From NCBI RefSeq assembly GCF_014836545.1, contig NZ_JACSQS010000008.1:73739-137738 (forward strand): DNA of 64,000 bases, in the 5' to 3' direction. Made by a program: the position numbers and the translations under genes. The notes beneath the pieces were generated by a model that saw only the letters and a program-made list of their open reading frames with translations, was not told where the DNA came from and searched no databases. This DNA comes from Stenotrophomonas lacuserhaii. GTDB taxonomy: Bacteria; Pseudomonadota; Gammaproteobacteria; Xanthomonadales; Xanthomonadaceae. Each line of letters starts with the position of its first letter. Positions within the stretch are counted from its first letter, which is position 1. Of this stretch, positions 8,215 through 17,995 are shown piece after piece.

Positions 8215-9122
8215 TGCAGTCTCCAGTCCGGGGTAGCAAGGCGCGCTTCGATCCACTGCTTGAACTCGTGCATCACCTGCTCGCGTCCGACATCGTTGAG
8301 CAGGTCATGCGCGTGCTCCGGGTACAGCCGCAGTGTCTTGTCGGCAGATCCTGCGGCGCCATGGAACAGTTGGCTGCCGCCGGGCACGGTGACCTTGTCG
8401 GCGGTGCCATGGGCGATCAACACCGGCAGGCGCAGCGTCGGAAAGCCACGCCGCAGCCGGTCGCTGCCTGCCAGCATCTGCGCCACCGTCAGCGCGGTCT
8501 GCCTCTCCCCCGCGATAAGCGGGTCCGCATCAAGCGCGGCGACCGCATCGGGCATCCGCGAAAACTCCTTGTTCGGCAGCTTCAGCACCCGCAGCTTCGG
8601 GAATGGTCCGCTGAGCCAGCGCACCAGCGCCAGCACCGGGGCCGGTGCGGGAACCTGCAGGGCGAAGCTTTCGCAGATCAGCCCGGCCAGCTCATCCTGG
8701 TGTTCCAGGGCGTAGGCGCTTGCGATCACCCCGCCGGCACTATGGCCAAGCAGGAACACCGGTACGGCCGGCTCGCGCGACCGCGCCACGTCCATCACCG
8801 ACTGCACGTCCGCCAGGTAATCGTCGAAGTGCTGCACATGGAAGCGCAGCCCGGTGGATTTGCCGCGCCCACGCAGATCGACGGCGTACACCGCCAGCCC
8901 GATCGCGGTGAACTGCGCGGCGGCCCACTGGTAGTGGCCGCTGTGTGAGTTGAATCCCGGCACGATCACCAGCACCGCGCGTAACAGTCCACTCGGTCGC
9001 CAACTGCGGATGAACAGCTCGCCCTCGCCACCTGCGATGAGCTCTTCGGTACGCGACGGGCCGGGCATGCGCGCATCAACCGGTGGCGCGTGTGCTGCAG
9101 CAGCAGGGAAGGTAGTGTCCAT
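8211..9122 (-). CDS. monoacylglycerol lipase-type serine hydrolase
   Basis: 303-aa Hydrolase_4/S33-type alpha/beta hydrolase. The VPGFNSHSGHYQ oxyanion region, DLRGRGKS, the nucleophile elbow GHSAGG, the late Asp in HGTADKV and the His in YPEHAHDLL make a complete triad. No signal peptide. Lysophospholipase or monoacylglycerol lipase activity is the usual role. GAGGA precedes the ATG. It once led an operon with the decayed hydrolase downstream (ATGA overlap). Confidence 0.85.
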   Translation of the reverse strand: MDTTFPAAAAHAPPVDARMPGPSRTEELIAGGEGELFIRSWRPSGLLRAVLVIVPGFNSHSGHYQWAAAQFTAIGLAVYAVDLRGRGKSTGLRFHVQHFDDYLADVQSVMDVARSREPAVPVFLLGHSAGGVIASAYALEHQDELAGLICESFALQVPAPAPVLALVRWLSGPFPKLRVLKLPNKEFSRMPDAVAALDADPLIAGERQTALTVAQMLAGSDRLRRGFPTLRLPVLIAHGTADKVTVPGGSQLFHGAAGSADKTLRLYPEHAHDLLNDVGREQVMHEFKQWIEARLATPDWRLQ

Positions 9123-9287
9123 GGCAGATCCTCGGTGAAGGGGGAGGAAGCGAAGTCACGGACACCCACGAACGCCCCTTCGGGCGCCCGCCACGCTGCG
9201 TCACTGATGACCCCACAAAGGGGTCTACGCATATCCCGGCCGACACCGGCCAACGCAGATCGATGCTTCATGCCAGCCCGCAGCGAC

Positions 9288-10210
9288 CTACGTCTGGATG
9301 TCCCTGCCCTGTCCCAGGTCACGGTCAAGCAGACAATCGATGAACGCACGCAGCGCCGGCAGCAGGTAGCGACGGCTGGAGTAGTACAGGAACAGGCCCG
9401 GCACGGTGGGGGACCAGTCGGCGAGCACGCGCTTCAATCGCCCATCCCGCAGTGCTTCGGCAATGCCGTCGTCGTTGTAGGCGTACAGGATCCCCAGCCC
9501 CTGCAGTGCGGCGGGCACCACGATGTCCTGGTGGTTGGACAGCACCTGCCCTCGGGGACGAACTCCACGCTCTTCCCTTTCCTGCGGAACTCCCAACTGG
9601 CGATCTTGCTACTGCCCGGGTAGCGCCACCCGATGCAGGCGTGCTGCTGCAGATCGGCCGGCACCTTGGGCTCGCCATGCCGCGCCAGGTAGCCGGGGGA
9701 CGCCACCGCCAGCAGCTCCACATCCGGTGTCAGGCGCACCGCGATCATGTCTTTCTGCAGCCGCCCGCCCACCCGGATGCCGGCATCGAAGCCCTCGCTG
9801 GTGATATCACTCAAGCCATCGTCGATCACGATGTCGAGCACTACATCCGGATGGGCCTGCGCAAAGCGGCCCAGCCGCGGGGCGATGAGCTTGTGCGCTG
9901 CCATGCTGAGCGTATTGATCCGCAGCGTTCCTGCAGTTCGCGCGGTGCTGCCCACCGCCTGCGCGACGGCATCATCCATCTCGCGCAGCATCGGGGCGAT
10001 ACGCTCATGCAGCCGCCGTCCGGGCTCGGTGGGCGAAACACTGCGCGTGGTGCGGTTCAACAAGCGCACGCCCAGGCGCGCCTCCAACTGCCGCACGGTC
10101 TGGCTGAGCGCAGAGCGGGACAGCCCGAGATGGTCGGCGGCACGGGCGAAACTGGCCCGGTCGACTACCGCCGCGAAGGCTTTGAGTTCTGCGAATTCGG
10201 AGCCACGCAT
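9288..10210 (-). pseudogene. LysR-family regulator with a frameshift
   Basis: Reading from the ATG at 10210, the first about 220 codons give a normal LysR protein (HTH with ASFARAADHLGLSRSALSQT; effector domain with SEGFDAGIRVGG). At about 9553 the frame changes: after FVPEG the conserved continuation (QVLSNHQDIVVPAALQGLGI ... to residue about 307) is in the next frame. Adding one C in the GGGCAG run restores the whole protein. It diverges from the 10310 SnoaL-like gene, its likely target. This is either a real inactivating deletion or a sequencing error. Confidence 0.8.
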
Positions 10211-10309
10211 TGTGCCCTGATTCCTACATAGCCTGATCAGATAGTAGGCGATTCTGTTGACGGCAGGAACGGGCCATCCTGAGCCCCTGTCCTCAACCGG
10301 AGCCTGCCC

Positions 10310-10639
10310 ATGAAAGACCTGAACCTGCCCGAGCCGATCATTGCCTACTTCAACGCCGACGCGAACGATGGGCGTGCCGTCGCCCGCTGCTTCAACCCGG
10401 ATGGATCGGTGCGGGACGAGGGCAAGACCCACACCGGTCTTGCCGCCATCGAGGCCTGGAAAGCGCACACCGCCGACCGCTACCGCTACACCGCCACACC
10501 CATCAAGGTGGAAAAGAACGAGCGCACCTACTTCGTCACCAGCCACGTGGTGGGCGACTTCCCCGGCAGCCCGATCGACCTGCGTTACGCCTTCACCCTG
10601 GAACGCGGCAAGATCGCCACGCTGGAGATCCCGGGATGA
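10310..10639 (+). CDS. SnoaL/NTF2-like protein
   Basis: 109-aa NTF2-fold protein: an N-terminal helix (PEPIIAYFNADAND), a CFNPDGSVRDEG strand, GLAAIEAWKA, then a curved beta sheet ending FTLERGKIATLEI. Such proteins are polyketide cyclase-like enzymes or ligand-binding proteins; many are of unknown function. It lies divergent to the frameshifted LysR gene with a 99-nt gap, a common target-regulator arrangement. Confidence 0.75.
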   Translation: MKDLNLPEPIIAYFNADANDGRAVARCFNPDGSVRDEGKTHTGLAAIEAWKAHTADRYRYTATPIKVEKNERTYFVTSHVVGDFPGSPIDLRYAFTLERGKIATLEIPG

Positions 10640-10779
10640 ACTTCGACCTCCAACTGGCCGTCGGCGGCACTATTCCCACGGCGTGAGCCGCACATCACGC
10701 CGCCCGATAGCCGTCCCAGGAACCGCTATGCTTGGCGCGGCATCAAACCCGCCTTCCATACCCTGCAGGACGCAGCACC

Positions 10780-11724
10780 ATGATGGTCAAGAACGCATCC
10801 CTGCTGTGCTCAGCCGTGCTGGCGATGTCTGCTGCTTTGCTTGCTGCTGGGTGTGGCGGCACCACGCGGAAGACGGTCCTCTCCACTGACAGCCTGAAGG
10901 TGGTGGCGGTCACGGAGTCGACGTTGGATATCAACGTCAGCGAGTACCAGCACTACACGACGTATACGCTGTACGTCGATGGCACGGAGCTTTCAGACAA
11001 GGCATTCGCAGACCTGCTGCAGGATGCGGATGCCAGGGACGAGCAGATCGTCCACACCGATGCCATCGTGGTTGCCGAGGACACCGTCCTGCTGGCATCG
11101 CGCACCCGCGATGGGTCGGCCTGCTGGACAACGCACCTGTCCGCACACGGCGGCAAGGCGACGCTGGAAAAGATCATCACCAGCACGGTTGATTGCTCCC
11201 CAAGGCCCGCGCCGCCGGGCTGGAGTGCGCTGTACGATGAAGCCAGCAACCTGGTCCTGGTACGCACCCATCCCTTCGCGGTGCAATCGATCACCGGCTA
11301 CTGGCAGGTCCTCTGGATCGAGGGCGACGTTGCGGCCCTGTACGCCGAGGAGCGGGCGAAGGAGCGACTCATCGTCAGGCTCGTACGGATATCCGCAGAC
11401 GAAACGATTGCCGAGCAGCACCTGCCGATGAACACCTATGCGGAGCCCGATCTGCTTCATGCCTCGCCGCACGCACGCAGGCAATGGCTGTTCAGCAACT
11501 TTTCCGTCAGCCTGGGCGTTCCCGCCTCCATCCAGCTTCGTCCTGACAACACGCTCAAGACGATCACCCCGGAGGTCTGGGCGCAGTACCAGGAAATGGA
11601 TCGGCAGAACAAGGAGGCCGATGCCCGCGCGAGTGCAGAAGGCCAGGCCCGCACCGACGCACTGTACCGGGAAGTGAGGGCAGCGGAGTCGGCCAAGGGC
11701 CACCCCGCGAGCCGGATCCAGTAG
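10780..11724 (+). CDS. lipoprotein of unknown function
   Basis: 314 aa. The N-terminus has a lysine, a hydrophobic core and a lipobox ending LAAGC (Cys about 25), so it should be lipidated and envelope-anchored. The rest is mixed alpha/beta with no family I recognise; a charged, coiled-coil-like tail (YQEMDRQNKEADARASAEGQ) ends it. The start at 10780 follows AGGA by 9 nt. A 53-nt gap separates it from the next secreted protein, so they may be one transcript. Confidence 0.7.
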   Translation: MMVKNASLLCSAVLAMSAALLAAGCGGTTRKTVLSTDSLKVVAVTESTLDINVSEYQHYTTYTLYVDGTELSDKAFADLLQDADARDEQIVHTDAIVVAEDTVLLASRTRDGSACWTTHLSAHGGKATLEKIITSTVDCSPRPAPPGWSALYDEASNLVLVRTHPFAVQSITGYWQVLWIEGDVAALYAEERAKERLIVRLVRISADETIAEQHLPMNTYAEPDLLHASPHARRQWLFSNFSVSLGVPASIQLRPDNTLKTITPEVWAQYQEMDRQNKEADARASAEGQARTDALYREVRAAESAKGHPASRIQ

Positions 11725-11777
11725 ACGGCGGCATTGCTACACTCCCCCGCTTTCGATGGATATGGAGAGCAGGGCAA

Positions 11778-13439
11778 ATGGACTTCCTCCAACGGCTGTA
11801 CATCATCACGTGGGCGGCGATGGCGATGGTTGCCACCGCCACGTCGGCCGCCACCGTGGACTCCCACCCCGCTGTGCCGTCTGTTTACTACGTGCGCCAT
11901 GCAGTGAGCAGCGGGCCGGATGCAGGCGATGAGACAACGCTGTCCGGCTATTACGAAGCGGCATTGCAGCCGGCGTCGCGCGCAGGCAGCCAGCTTCGAG
12001 TCCTGCCCATCTGGTCGCAACGCAGGGACGCGGCGGGTCACGCAAGCTATCTGATGGACCTGGACCCGCTCGACGCTGCCGACGCGGCGCAACTGGCCGT
12101 GCTTGCCGAAGGCTTCAGCGCCGGGGCAACGCGATCTGGCGAGTTCGGCGCGCTGCGTGCAACGGACCAGAGCGCATGGTCTGCACTGTCCCGGAAATCA
12201 CCCGATGCGGCTGAGGCACTGCTCACCGGGCAACAGGCAGCGGGACTGCGGCCGGTGCGATTGCCCGCCACCGTGGCGGTGGGCGACGTTGTGGCAGAAA
12301 CGCTGCGGATCGAACCCCATGGCAGCGTCCAGACGACCCTTAGTGTTATCGAAGTCACCCCGGAGGCGGTGCTGATGGAGCTGTCCGTTGCAGGCCCCGG
12401 CGCGCAGGGCGACGGCCGGCTGGTGGTGGCGCGTGGCGACGGCATGCCGATCGAGCTGCGGATGGAAGTGCGGTACGCGGCCAGCAAAGGCCTGCCCGCA
12501 TCCCTCCACCGCGTGCACCTGGCAGATACCGGGCACGACCCGATGCTGCAGATGAGCGAGGATGTCGAGAGCTACGTCAGCTATGCCGAGCAGGTGAACC
12601 AGACGCTGCAGCGCCCGCCTTTCAGCGGCGTTGCGCCGGATTCTTCGGCCTACACGCACCGCGCGGCGGCACTGGGCCAACTGGAGGACTACATGGTGGG
12701 CGCGGCCTCTCTGCCCACGTTGATGCCGTACATGGGCTCGTTCTGGATTCCCGCAGAGGGCGGGACAGGGCGCTGGTTGGCGATAGGCGCGCGTTCCAGC
12801 CTGGAACGCGATCCATCGGCCGGGCAAGGACAGCACGAGCGCATCCTGATGTCCCGCCTGCACGACGTGGCGATGCTGGATGCGGATGGGGCGGAGATCG
12901 CCGGACTGCCGACCAAACGGGTAACGCCTACGCTGTTCTTGCCGGAAAAGTATTCAGTCACGCAGAACGAGGTGAGCTTCCCCTTCCATGTGCCACTGGG
13001 CGCGCCGCGTGATGTGTTGGGCCGCATCGAAGCGGTGCGCATGTCCGTCGACGCCGAAGTCTATGCGTTCGAGACGACCGAGATCCTGCAGCCTGGCGAA
13101 CGTTCCGCGCTCAATCCTGACATCACCTTGTTGCGCCCCGCTGCCCATCGCGCGACGCTGCTGCAGGGCAGGCAGTCCTGGAAGGCGAAGACCGGCCTGT
13201 ACAGCGTGGTCGTGCCGCTGGATGAGGAAGGAAACGTGTTGCCGTCCGAGCAGATGATCATTGCCCCGCTGAAGCCCGCGCAGCCGACGCGGCTGGCGCA
13301 GGTGCCACTTGCCTGGGAGAACGGCAGCCTGCCGATGCGAACCGAGATCGCCACCGCCCGGCCCATCGCCAAGCTGCAGGTGCGCCACTATCGCTGGAGC
13401 TCGGTGCCCACGACGTGGACCTTCCCGATGCGCGAGTGA
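11778..13439 (+). CDS. large secreted protein of unknown function
   Basis: 553 aa with a signal peptide (hydrophobic to about residue 24, cleavage near TSAA). The mature part is beta-rich and has no transmembrane segments. I recognise no catalytic motif. It is preceded by a lipoprotein and followed by a trypsin-like protease gene, which suggests a shared envelope or secretion role; this is inference from position only. Confidence 0.65.
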   Translation: MDFLQRLYIITWAAMAMVATATSAATVDSHPAVPSVYYVRHAVSSGPDAGDETTLSGYYEAALQPASRAGSQLRVLPIWSQRRDAAGHASYLMDLDPLDAADAAQLAVLAEGFSAGATRSGEFGALRATDQSAWSALSRKSPDAAEALLTGQQAAGLRPVRLPATVAVGDVVAETLRIEPHGSVQTTLSVIEVTPEAVLMELSVAGPGAQGDGRLVVARGDGMPIELRMEVRYAASKGLPASLHRVHLADTGHDPMLQMSEDVESYVSYAEQVNQTLQRPPFSGVAPDSSAYTHRAAALGQLEDYMVGAASLPTLMPYMGSFWIPAEGGTGRWLAIGARSSLERDPSAGQGQHERILMSRLHDVAMLDADGAEIAGLPTKRVTPTLFLPEKYSVTQNEVSFPFHVPLGAPRDVLGRIEAVRMSVDAEVYAFETTEILQPGERSALNPDITLLRPAAHRATLLQGRQSWKAKTGLYSVVVPLDEEGNVLPSEQMIIAPLKPAQPTRLAQVPLAWENGSLPMRTEIATARPIAKLQVRHYRWSSVPTTWTFPMRE

Positions 13440-13634
13440 TGATGGCCCGTACCGGGATAAGACACCTGTTCCAGGCGTGCTTTTCCCGGCTTCGTCGCCG
13501 TAACCTCTGCTTTGTCGCATGACGGCTACCGGTCCGGGCGGGATCCGCTAACGTGTCCTGATGGCCCGCCAAGGCGCGCCGTCGCCGCACAGCGGCTTCC
13601 TCTGGACCCAATGCCGACAGGGACGTAGATACAC
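13440..13634. other. intergenic region without a recognisable element
   Basis: 195 nt between the 553-aa secreted protein and the protease gene. I see no REP unit, strong terminator hairpin or convincing promoter boxes. A promoter for the protease gene may lie here. Confidence 0.4.
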
Positions 13635-14447
13635 ATGAAACGCTGGCTTTTCCTGGCTGTGATCAGCCTGCCCTTCACCGCCGCTGCGGTTGTCATCCGC
13701 GGCGATGTGGACGATGCCGAGTACCGTATCGATGGTTCGGCATTTCCCGCATTGGCCGACATGCCCGGCGAAGGCCACGGTGCGCTCATCGCCCCGCGCT
13801 GGGTGGTTACCGCAGCGCACGCAGCGCCGATGGAGGGAATGCACGCACAGGTGACGATCGACGGCCAGGCCTACGCGGTGGAGCGCGTGTTCGTGCATCC
13901 TGACTACAGGCGCATGCCGGATTTACTCGGTCAGGAAGCGCTGGCGACGGGAAGCCCGTCCCGGATCCATGCCTTCCTCGCAGCCTCGGACGATATCGCT
14001 CTGGTCAAGCTCGCCTCGCCCGCAGCACACGTACGGCCCATGCAGATATACCGCGGCAACGAGGAGGTCGCCCGCATCGCCACCTTCATCGGCAAGGGCG
14101 CCACCGGCAACGGCGACCGCGGCCAGAACCTGCACGATGCGCACAGGAACACGCTGCGACGGGCGGAAAATGCTATCACCGGAGCCAATGCGCGTTATCT
14201 CTGGTATCGCTTCGATGCCCCGCCGCACGCGCTGCCACATGAAGGCGTGCTGGGCAGTGGAGACAGTGGCGGGCCGCTGATGATCCAGGACAAGGAGGGC
14301 TGGCAGCTTATCGGGCTGGGCTCGTGGATCACCGCGGTGCCGGAGCACGCGTTGGAGGCGGGATTCTATGGCCAGGTGGTCCACAACGTACGCATTTCGC
14401 GCTATGCGGACTGGATCGACAGCGTGCTGCAGCGAGAAGGGGACTGA
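13635..14447 (+). CDS. secreted trypsin-like serine protease
   Basis: 270 aa with a signal peptide (about residues 1-18). The S1 chymotrypsin-fold triad is complete: His in VVTAAHA (about 57-63), Asp in SDDIALVKL, and Ser in GSGDSGGPL. The protein is shorter than most bacterial S1 proteases plus propeptide and lacks a PDZ domain, so it is not a DegP type. It probably acts outside the cytoplasm. The substrate is unknown. Confidence 0.85.
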   Translation: MKRWLFLAVISLPFTAAAVVIRGDVDDAEYRIDGSAFPALADMPGEGHGALIAPRWVVTAAHAAPMEGMHAQVTIDGQAYAVERVFVHPDYRRMPDLLGQEALATGSPSRIHAFLAASDDIALVKLASPAAHVRPMQIYRGNEEVARIATFIGKGATGNGDRGQNLHDAHRNTLRRAENAITGANARYLWYRFDAPPHALPHEGVLGSGDSGGPLMIQDKEGWQLIGLGSWITAVPEHALEAGFYGQVVHNVRISRYADWIDSVLQREGD

Positions 14448-14566
14448 TTCCCCGCTGATGCAGCAGCCGGCGTAAAGGTTGCAATGACCAACGGGGCTTT
14501 CCCCTGCCCCGCACGTGCGCCACCATCGGCTGCAGGCAAGGCACCCGTCCTTGCGGGGACGGCAGC

Positions 14567-15655
14567 ATGATCAGGCGCATCGGCAGTATGTTCATTCTTG
14601 GGCTGTGCAGCGCCGCCGCGCTGGCCGCCACCCCCGGCTATCAGCCCAGCTTCCACCCGGACCAGCTGAAGGGCCCGCCCGCCGGCCGCCCCAACGAGGT
14701 GCTGGTGCTGGGTTCGCCGCACCTTTCCGCCCTGCCCGACACCTTCGCGCCGGCCCAATTGGAGCCGTTGCTGGAGCGCCTTCAAGCCTGGAAACCGGAC
14801 GCGATCGCGGTTGAAGCGATATCCGGCATGCAATGCGATTACATGCGTCGGTTCCCTACCCGTTACGTGGACAGCATCGACAGCTACTGCCCGGACCTTG
14901 CCCCGGCGCAGGCCGCCACCGGACTGGATGTGCCGGCGGCCAACGCGGAAGCAGAACGCCTGCTGGCTACCTGGCCCACCGAGCCGACTGCAGCGCAGCG
15001 ACGCCACTTGGCCGCCGTGTTCCTTGCGGCCGGTGAGCGCAATTCGGCCCTGGTGCAATGGCTGCGGCTGCCGACGGCGCAACGCAGGGCGGCCGACGGG
15101 TTGAACGATGAGTTGGTGGCCTATCTGGACAAGCGCCTGCAACGTCGTGACGAGTCCCTGCTGGTGGCGGCTACGCTCGCCGCACGGCTCGGCCTGGAAC
15201 GGGTATGGGCGGTGGATGACCATACTGCCGATTCGGCCACGCCCAAGGAACTGAAAAAGGCCTCTGGCGAGGCGATCATGAAGGCGTGGGACAACCCGTA
15301 TACCAAGGCGCGCACCGAGGCGGACGTGGCGCTGCACGCCAACCTGGGCAAGCCCGATGGCCTGCTGGCGATCTACCGCACGTACAACGCCCCGGAAGCG
15401 GCGATGCAGGCGTTCCATGCCGACTTCGGCGCCGCCCTGGTGGAGCCTTCGCCGCAGGCATTCGGACGCAACTACGTGGGCTACTGGGAAACCCGCAACC
15501 TGCGCATGGTCGCCAACATCCGCGACGTGCTCGGGCAGACGCCCGGCACGCGCATGCTGGCCATCGTCGGCGCGTCGCACAAACCGTATTACGAGGCCTA
15601 TCTGCAGTTGATGCACGACGTGCAGCTGGTGGATGCCGGGGACGTGCTGCGCTGA
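14567..15655 (+). CDS. secreted DUF5694-type protein
   Basis: 362 aa with a signal peptide (cleavage near ALA at about 21). VLVLGSPHLS (about 45-54), then a long helical middle (ERLLATWPTE...), YVGYWETRNLRMVANI and the end segment MLAIVGASHKPYYEAYL match the layout of DUF5694, thought to be related to the TraB/Tiki and erythromycin-esterase-like folds, where a GxxH motif near each end builds the site. Both histidines are present. No activity is proven for the family. Confidence 0.75.
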   Translation: MIRRIGSMFILGLCSAAALAATPGYQPSFHPDQLKGPPAGRPNEVLVLGSPHLSALPDTFAPAQLEPLLERLQAWKPDAIAVEAISGMQCDYMRRFPTRYVDSIDSYCPDLAPAQAATGLDVPAANAEAERLLATWPTEPTAAQRRHLAAVFLAAGERNSALVQWLRLPTAQRRAADGLNDELVAYLDKRLQRRDESLLVAATLAARLGLERVWAVDDHTADSATPKELKKASGEAIMKAWDNPYTKARTEADVALHANLGKPDGLLAIYRTYNAPEAAMQAFHADFGAALVEPSPQAFGRNYVGYWETRNLRMVANIRDVLGQTPGTRMLAIVGASHKPYYEAYLQLMHDVQLVDAGDVLR

Positions 15656-15730
15656 GCTTGCCGACGATGCTCCAAGACTGATGGAAGATCCGCAGGGCGT
15701 TATCTGACCCAGTTCAAACCGTCGGCCGCC

Positions 15731-16480
15731 TCACCCTGCCTCGCGCATCCATTCCTCTGCGTCCTTGCCGGCCGGCGTCCGCAGCGGCGTGCCCGGGTCG
15801 GTCACCGCACGCCACACTGCCTCGGCCACGTCCTGCGCCTCGGTGACCGGCCCACTGGTATCGCGGAAACCTGCCAGGATGCCCTGCACCATCGGTCCGT
15901 AGTCCGGGTGTTCCAATCCGCCAAGATGCACGCCCGCATTCGCACCGAAGCGCGTGGTCGGCGAGCGCCCCGGCAGCACCAGCCGCACCCGCACGCCGAA
16001 GGGTTCCACTTCGATCGCCAGTGATTGGGTGAAGGCATTCACCGCGGCCTTGCTGGCCGAGTACACGCCCACCAACGGCAGCGCCTTCAGGGTCACCGAG
16101 GAGGTCACGTTGACGATCACCCCGGCACCGCGCTCGCGCAGCTGCGGCAGCACCGCCTGGGTCATCGCCAGCGTGCCCAGGGTGTTGGTTTCAAACAGCG
16201 CGCGTGCGGTGTCCATCGGCGTCAGCTCCACCGGCACAGGCGCACCGAAGCCGGCGTTGTTCACCAGCGCGTCGAGTGGCCCGGCCTGCTCAATGGCGCG
16301 TGCGATGCTGTCAGCATCGGTGATATCCAGTGCCAGCACACGGAGGCGATCGGAAGCAGGCAGCAGCTCGGCGTCGGGGGTGCGCATGGTGGCCACCACA
16401 TCCCACCCGCGTGCCAGGAACAGACGGGCGGTTTCCAACCCGAAGCCGGAGGAACAGCCGGTAATCATCACAGTCGACAT
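15731..16480 (-). CDS. short-chain dehydrogenase/reductase
   Basis: 249-aa classical SDR with TGCSSGFG cofactor motif (residues 7-14), NNAGFG, the Ser in NVTSSV and YSASKAA. The start at 16480 is preceded by AGAGGT. It diverges from the AraC-type gene at 16578 with a 97-nt gap, the usual layout of an SDR and its activator. Substrate unknown. Confidence 0.88.
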   Translation of the reverse strand: MSTVMITGCSSGFGLETARLFLARGWDVVATMRTPDAELLPASDRLRVLALDITDADSIARAIEQAGPLDALVNNAGFGAPVPVELTPMDTARALFETNTLGTLAMTQAVLPQLRERGAGVIVNVTSSVTLKALPLVGVYSASKAAVNAFTQSLAIEVEPFGVRVRLVLPGRSPTTRFGANAGVHLGGLEHPDYGPMVQGILAGFRDTSGPVTEAQDVAEAVWRAVTDPGTPLRTPAGKDAEEWMREAG

Positions 16481-16577
16481 CAGCAAACCTCTACGTGGGA
16501 ACAGGTGTCCATGGTCGGTCCCGTCCGCAGGACGCGCTACACTCCAGCGTCCATATAACCTCTCTGATCGTCCTGCC

Positions 16578-17480
16578 ATGTCCGATCCCCTGTCCGAGGT
16601 TGTCGCCCTGTTGCAGCCGACTGCGCGCTACTCCAAGCGGGTGGAGGGGGCGGGTGAATGGTGCATTCGACGCGACATTCCGGGTGAACCGTTCTACGCC
16701 GCCGTGCTGGAAGGTGGCTGCCAGCTGATGATCAACGAAGGCGCGCCCATCAGGCTGCAGGCCGGCGACTTCGTGCTGATACCGGCCGTGCACGCGCTGG
16801 TGACCGCCAGCCTGGATGCGGCGCCGGACCTGCCCGCTACGCTGCCCACGCAGCTCGGCGAGGACCATTTCCGCATCGGCCGCCAGCACGGACCGGTGGA
16901 CCTGCGCATGCAGGTCGGCCACTGCCAGTTCGGGTCGCCGGATGCCGCGCTGCTGGTGGCGCTGCTGCCCGCCCTGGTGCACGTGCGTGGGGAAGCACGG
17001 CTGACCGCGTTGGTGCGGATGGTCGGGGACGAAGCGCGCTCGCGGCGGCCGGCGCGCGAAGTGGTGCTGGAGCGCCTGCTGGACGTGCTGCTGATCGAGG
17101 CATTGCGCAGCCGGGGGACGCCTGCCGAAGGCACCGGGCTTGTGAGAGGGTTGGCCGATGAGCGCCTGGCCGTGGCACTGCGTGCGATGCATGCGCGGCC
17201 ACAACACGGATGGACCGTGGCCGAACTTGCCGACCAGGCCGCGCTATCGCGCTCGGCGTTCTCGGCGCGGTTCACCAAGGTGGTCGGCGTGGCCCCGATG
17301 GAGTACCTGCTGACTTGGCGCATGGCACTGGCCAAGCGCCTGCTGCGCACCCGCGAACTCAGTCTGGAACAGGTGGCCGAACGCGTGGGCTATTCGGGCG
17401 CGGTGACCTTCAGCGTGGCTTTCGCGCGGCAGATGGGAATGTCGCCGACGCGGTATGCGCGTGTTGGGGAGCCGGTGTAA
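16578..17480 (+). CDS. AraC-family regulator with cupin_6 sensor domain
   Basis: 300 aa. The N-terminal cupin-like ligand-binding domain (residues about 5-180; PFYAAVLEGGCQL, LQAGDFVLIP) is followed by a C-terminal AraC DNA-binding domain (about 205-298; WTVAELADQAALSRSAFSARFTKVVGVAPMEYL and a second HTH at LEQVAERVGYSGAVTFSVAFARQMG). It likely regulates the divergent SDR gene. Confidence 0.9.
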   Translation: MSDPLSEVVALLQPTARYSKRVEGAGEWCIRRDIPGEPFYAAVLEGGCQLMINEGAPIRLQAGDFVLIPAVHALVTASLDAAPDLPATLPTQLGEDHFRIGRQHGPVDLRMQVGHCQFGSPDAALLVALLPALVHVRGEARLTALVRMVGDEARSRRPAREVVLERLLDVLLIEALRSRGTPAEGTGLVRGLADERLAVALRAMHARPQHGWTVAELADQAALSRSAFSARFTKVVGVAPMEYLLTWRMALAKRLLRTRELSLEQVAERVGYSGAVTFSVAFARQMGMSPTRYARVGEPV

Positions 17481-17524
17481 GGTTTGGCACCAGCCACCAC
17501 ATCGGCCACGAGAGCCATGACGCA

Positions 17525-17950
17525 ATGACTGTTCCTTCGCATCCTGTGGTTGCGCCTGGCCTGGTTGGCACGTATCCGGCAGAGGCAGAAGCCGGCGGCG
17601 GCTACGTATGGGATGCGGTGCTTGAATACCGTGTGTGGAGCCATCCCGAACGCGGCGCACCTGATCTGGCAGACGGCAGTGACTATTACCACGCCTTCGA
17701 GACGCATGAGGAGGCGCTGGAGTTTTCCGCGTCATCGAAGGGCGCTGAGGAGCCACTGGCGTTGATCGTCCAGGAGGAATACATCGACGAGCCGGAACCC
17801 GGTCGCTACGTGCATGTACTCGAACGTCGTGTTGCGGAGTGGCACGTCCCCTTCCTGTCGCGGCCACGACGCACCGCCGACACCATCCCTCGGTTCTTGG
17901 CTCCCGATGCCCCACCCAACCGGCTGGACATACTCCGCGGCCTCGCCTAG
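17525..17950 (+). CDS. hypothetical protein
   Basis: 141 aa, acidic, no membrane segment. The sequence has conserved-looking GGGYVWDAVLEYRVWSHPE, DYYHAFETHEEALEFS and a proline-rich tail (FLSRPRRTADTIPRFLAP). Similar Xanthomonadaceae proteins have been labelled acetyltransferases, but I see no GNAT acetyl-CoA motif, so that name is not supported. Confidence 0.6.
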   Translation: MTVPSHPVVAPGLVGTYPAEAEAGGGYVWDAVLEYRVWSHPERGAPDLADGSDYYHAFETHEEALEFSASSKGAEEPLALIVQEEYIDEPEPGRYVHVLERRVAEWHVPFLSRPRRTADTIPRFLAPDAPPNRLDILRGLA

Positions 17951-17995
17951 CGGAGCCCATTGATGGCCCACTGTCCACTCTGAAAAGGACATCCC

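Noticed and set aside
17525..17950. Acetyltransferase annotation
   Set aside because: No GNAT acetyl-CoA-binding motif (R/QxxGxG/A) is visible.
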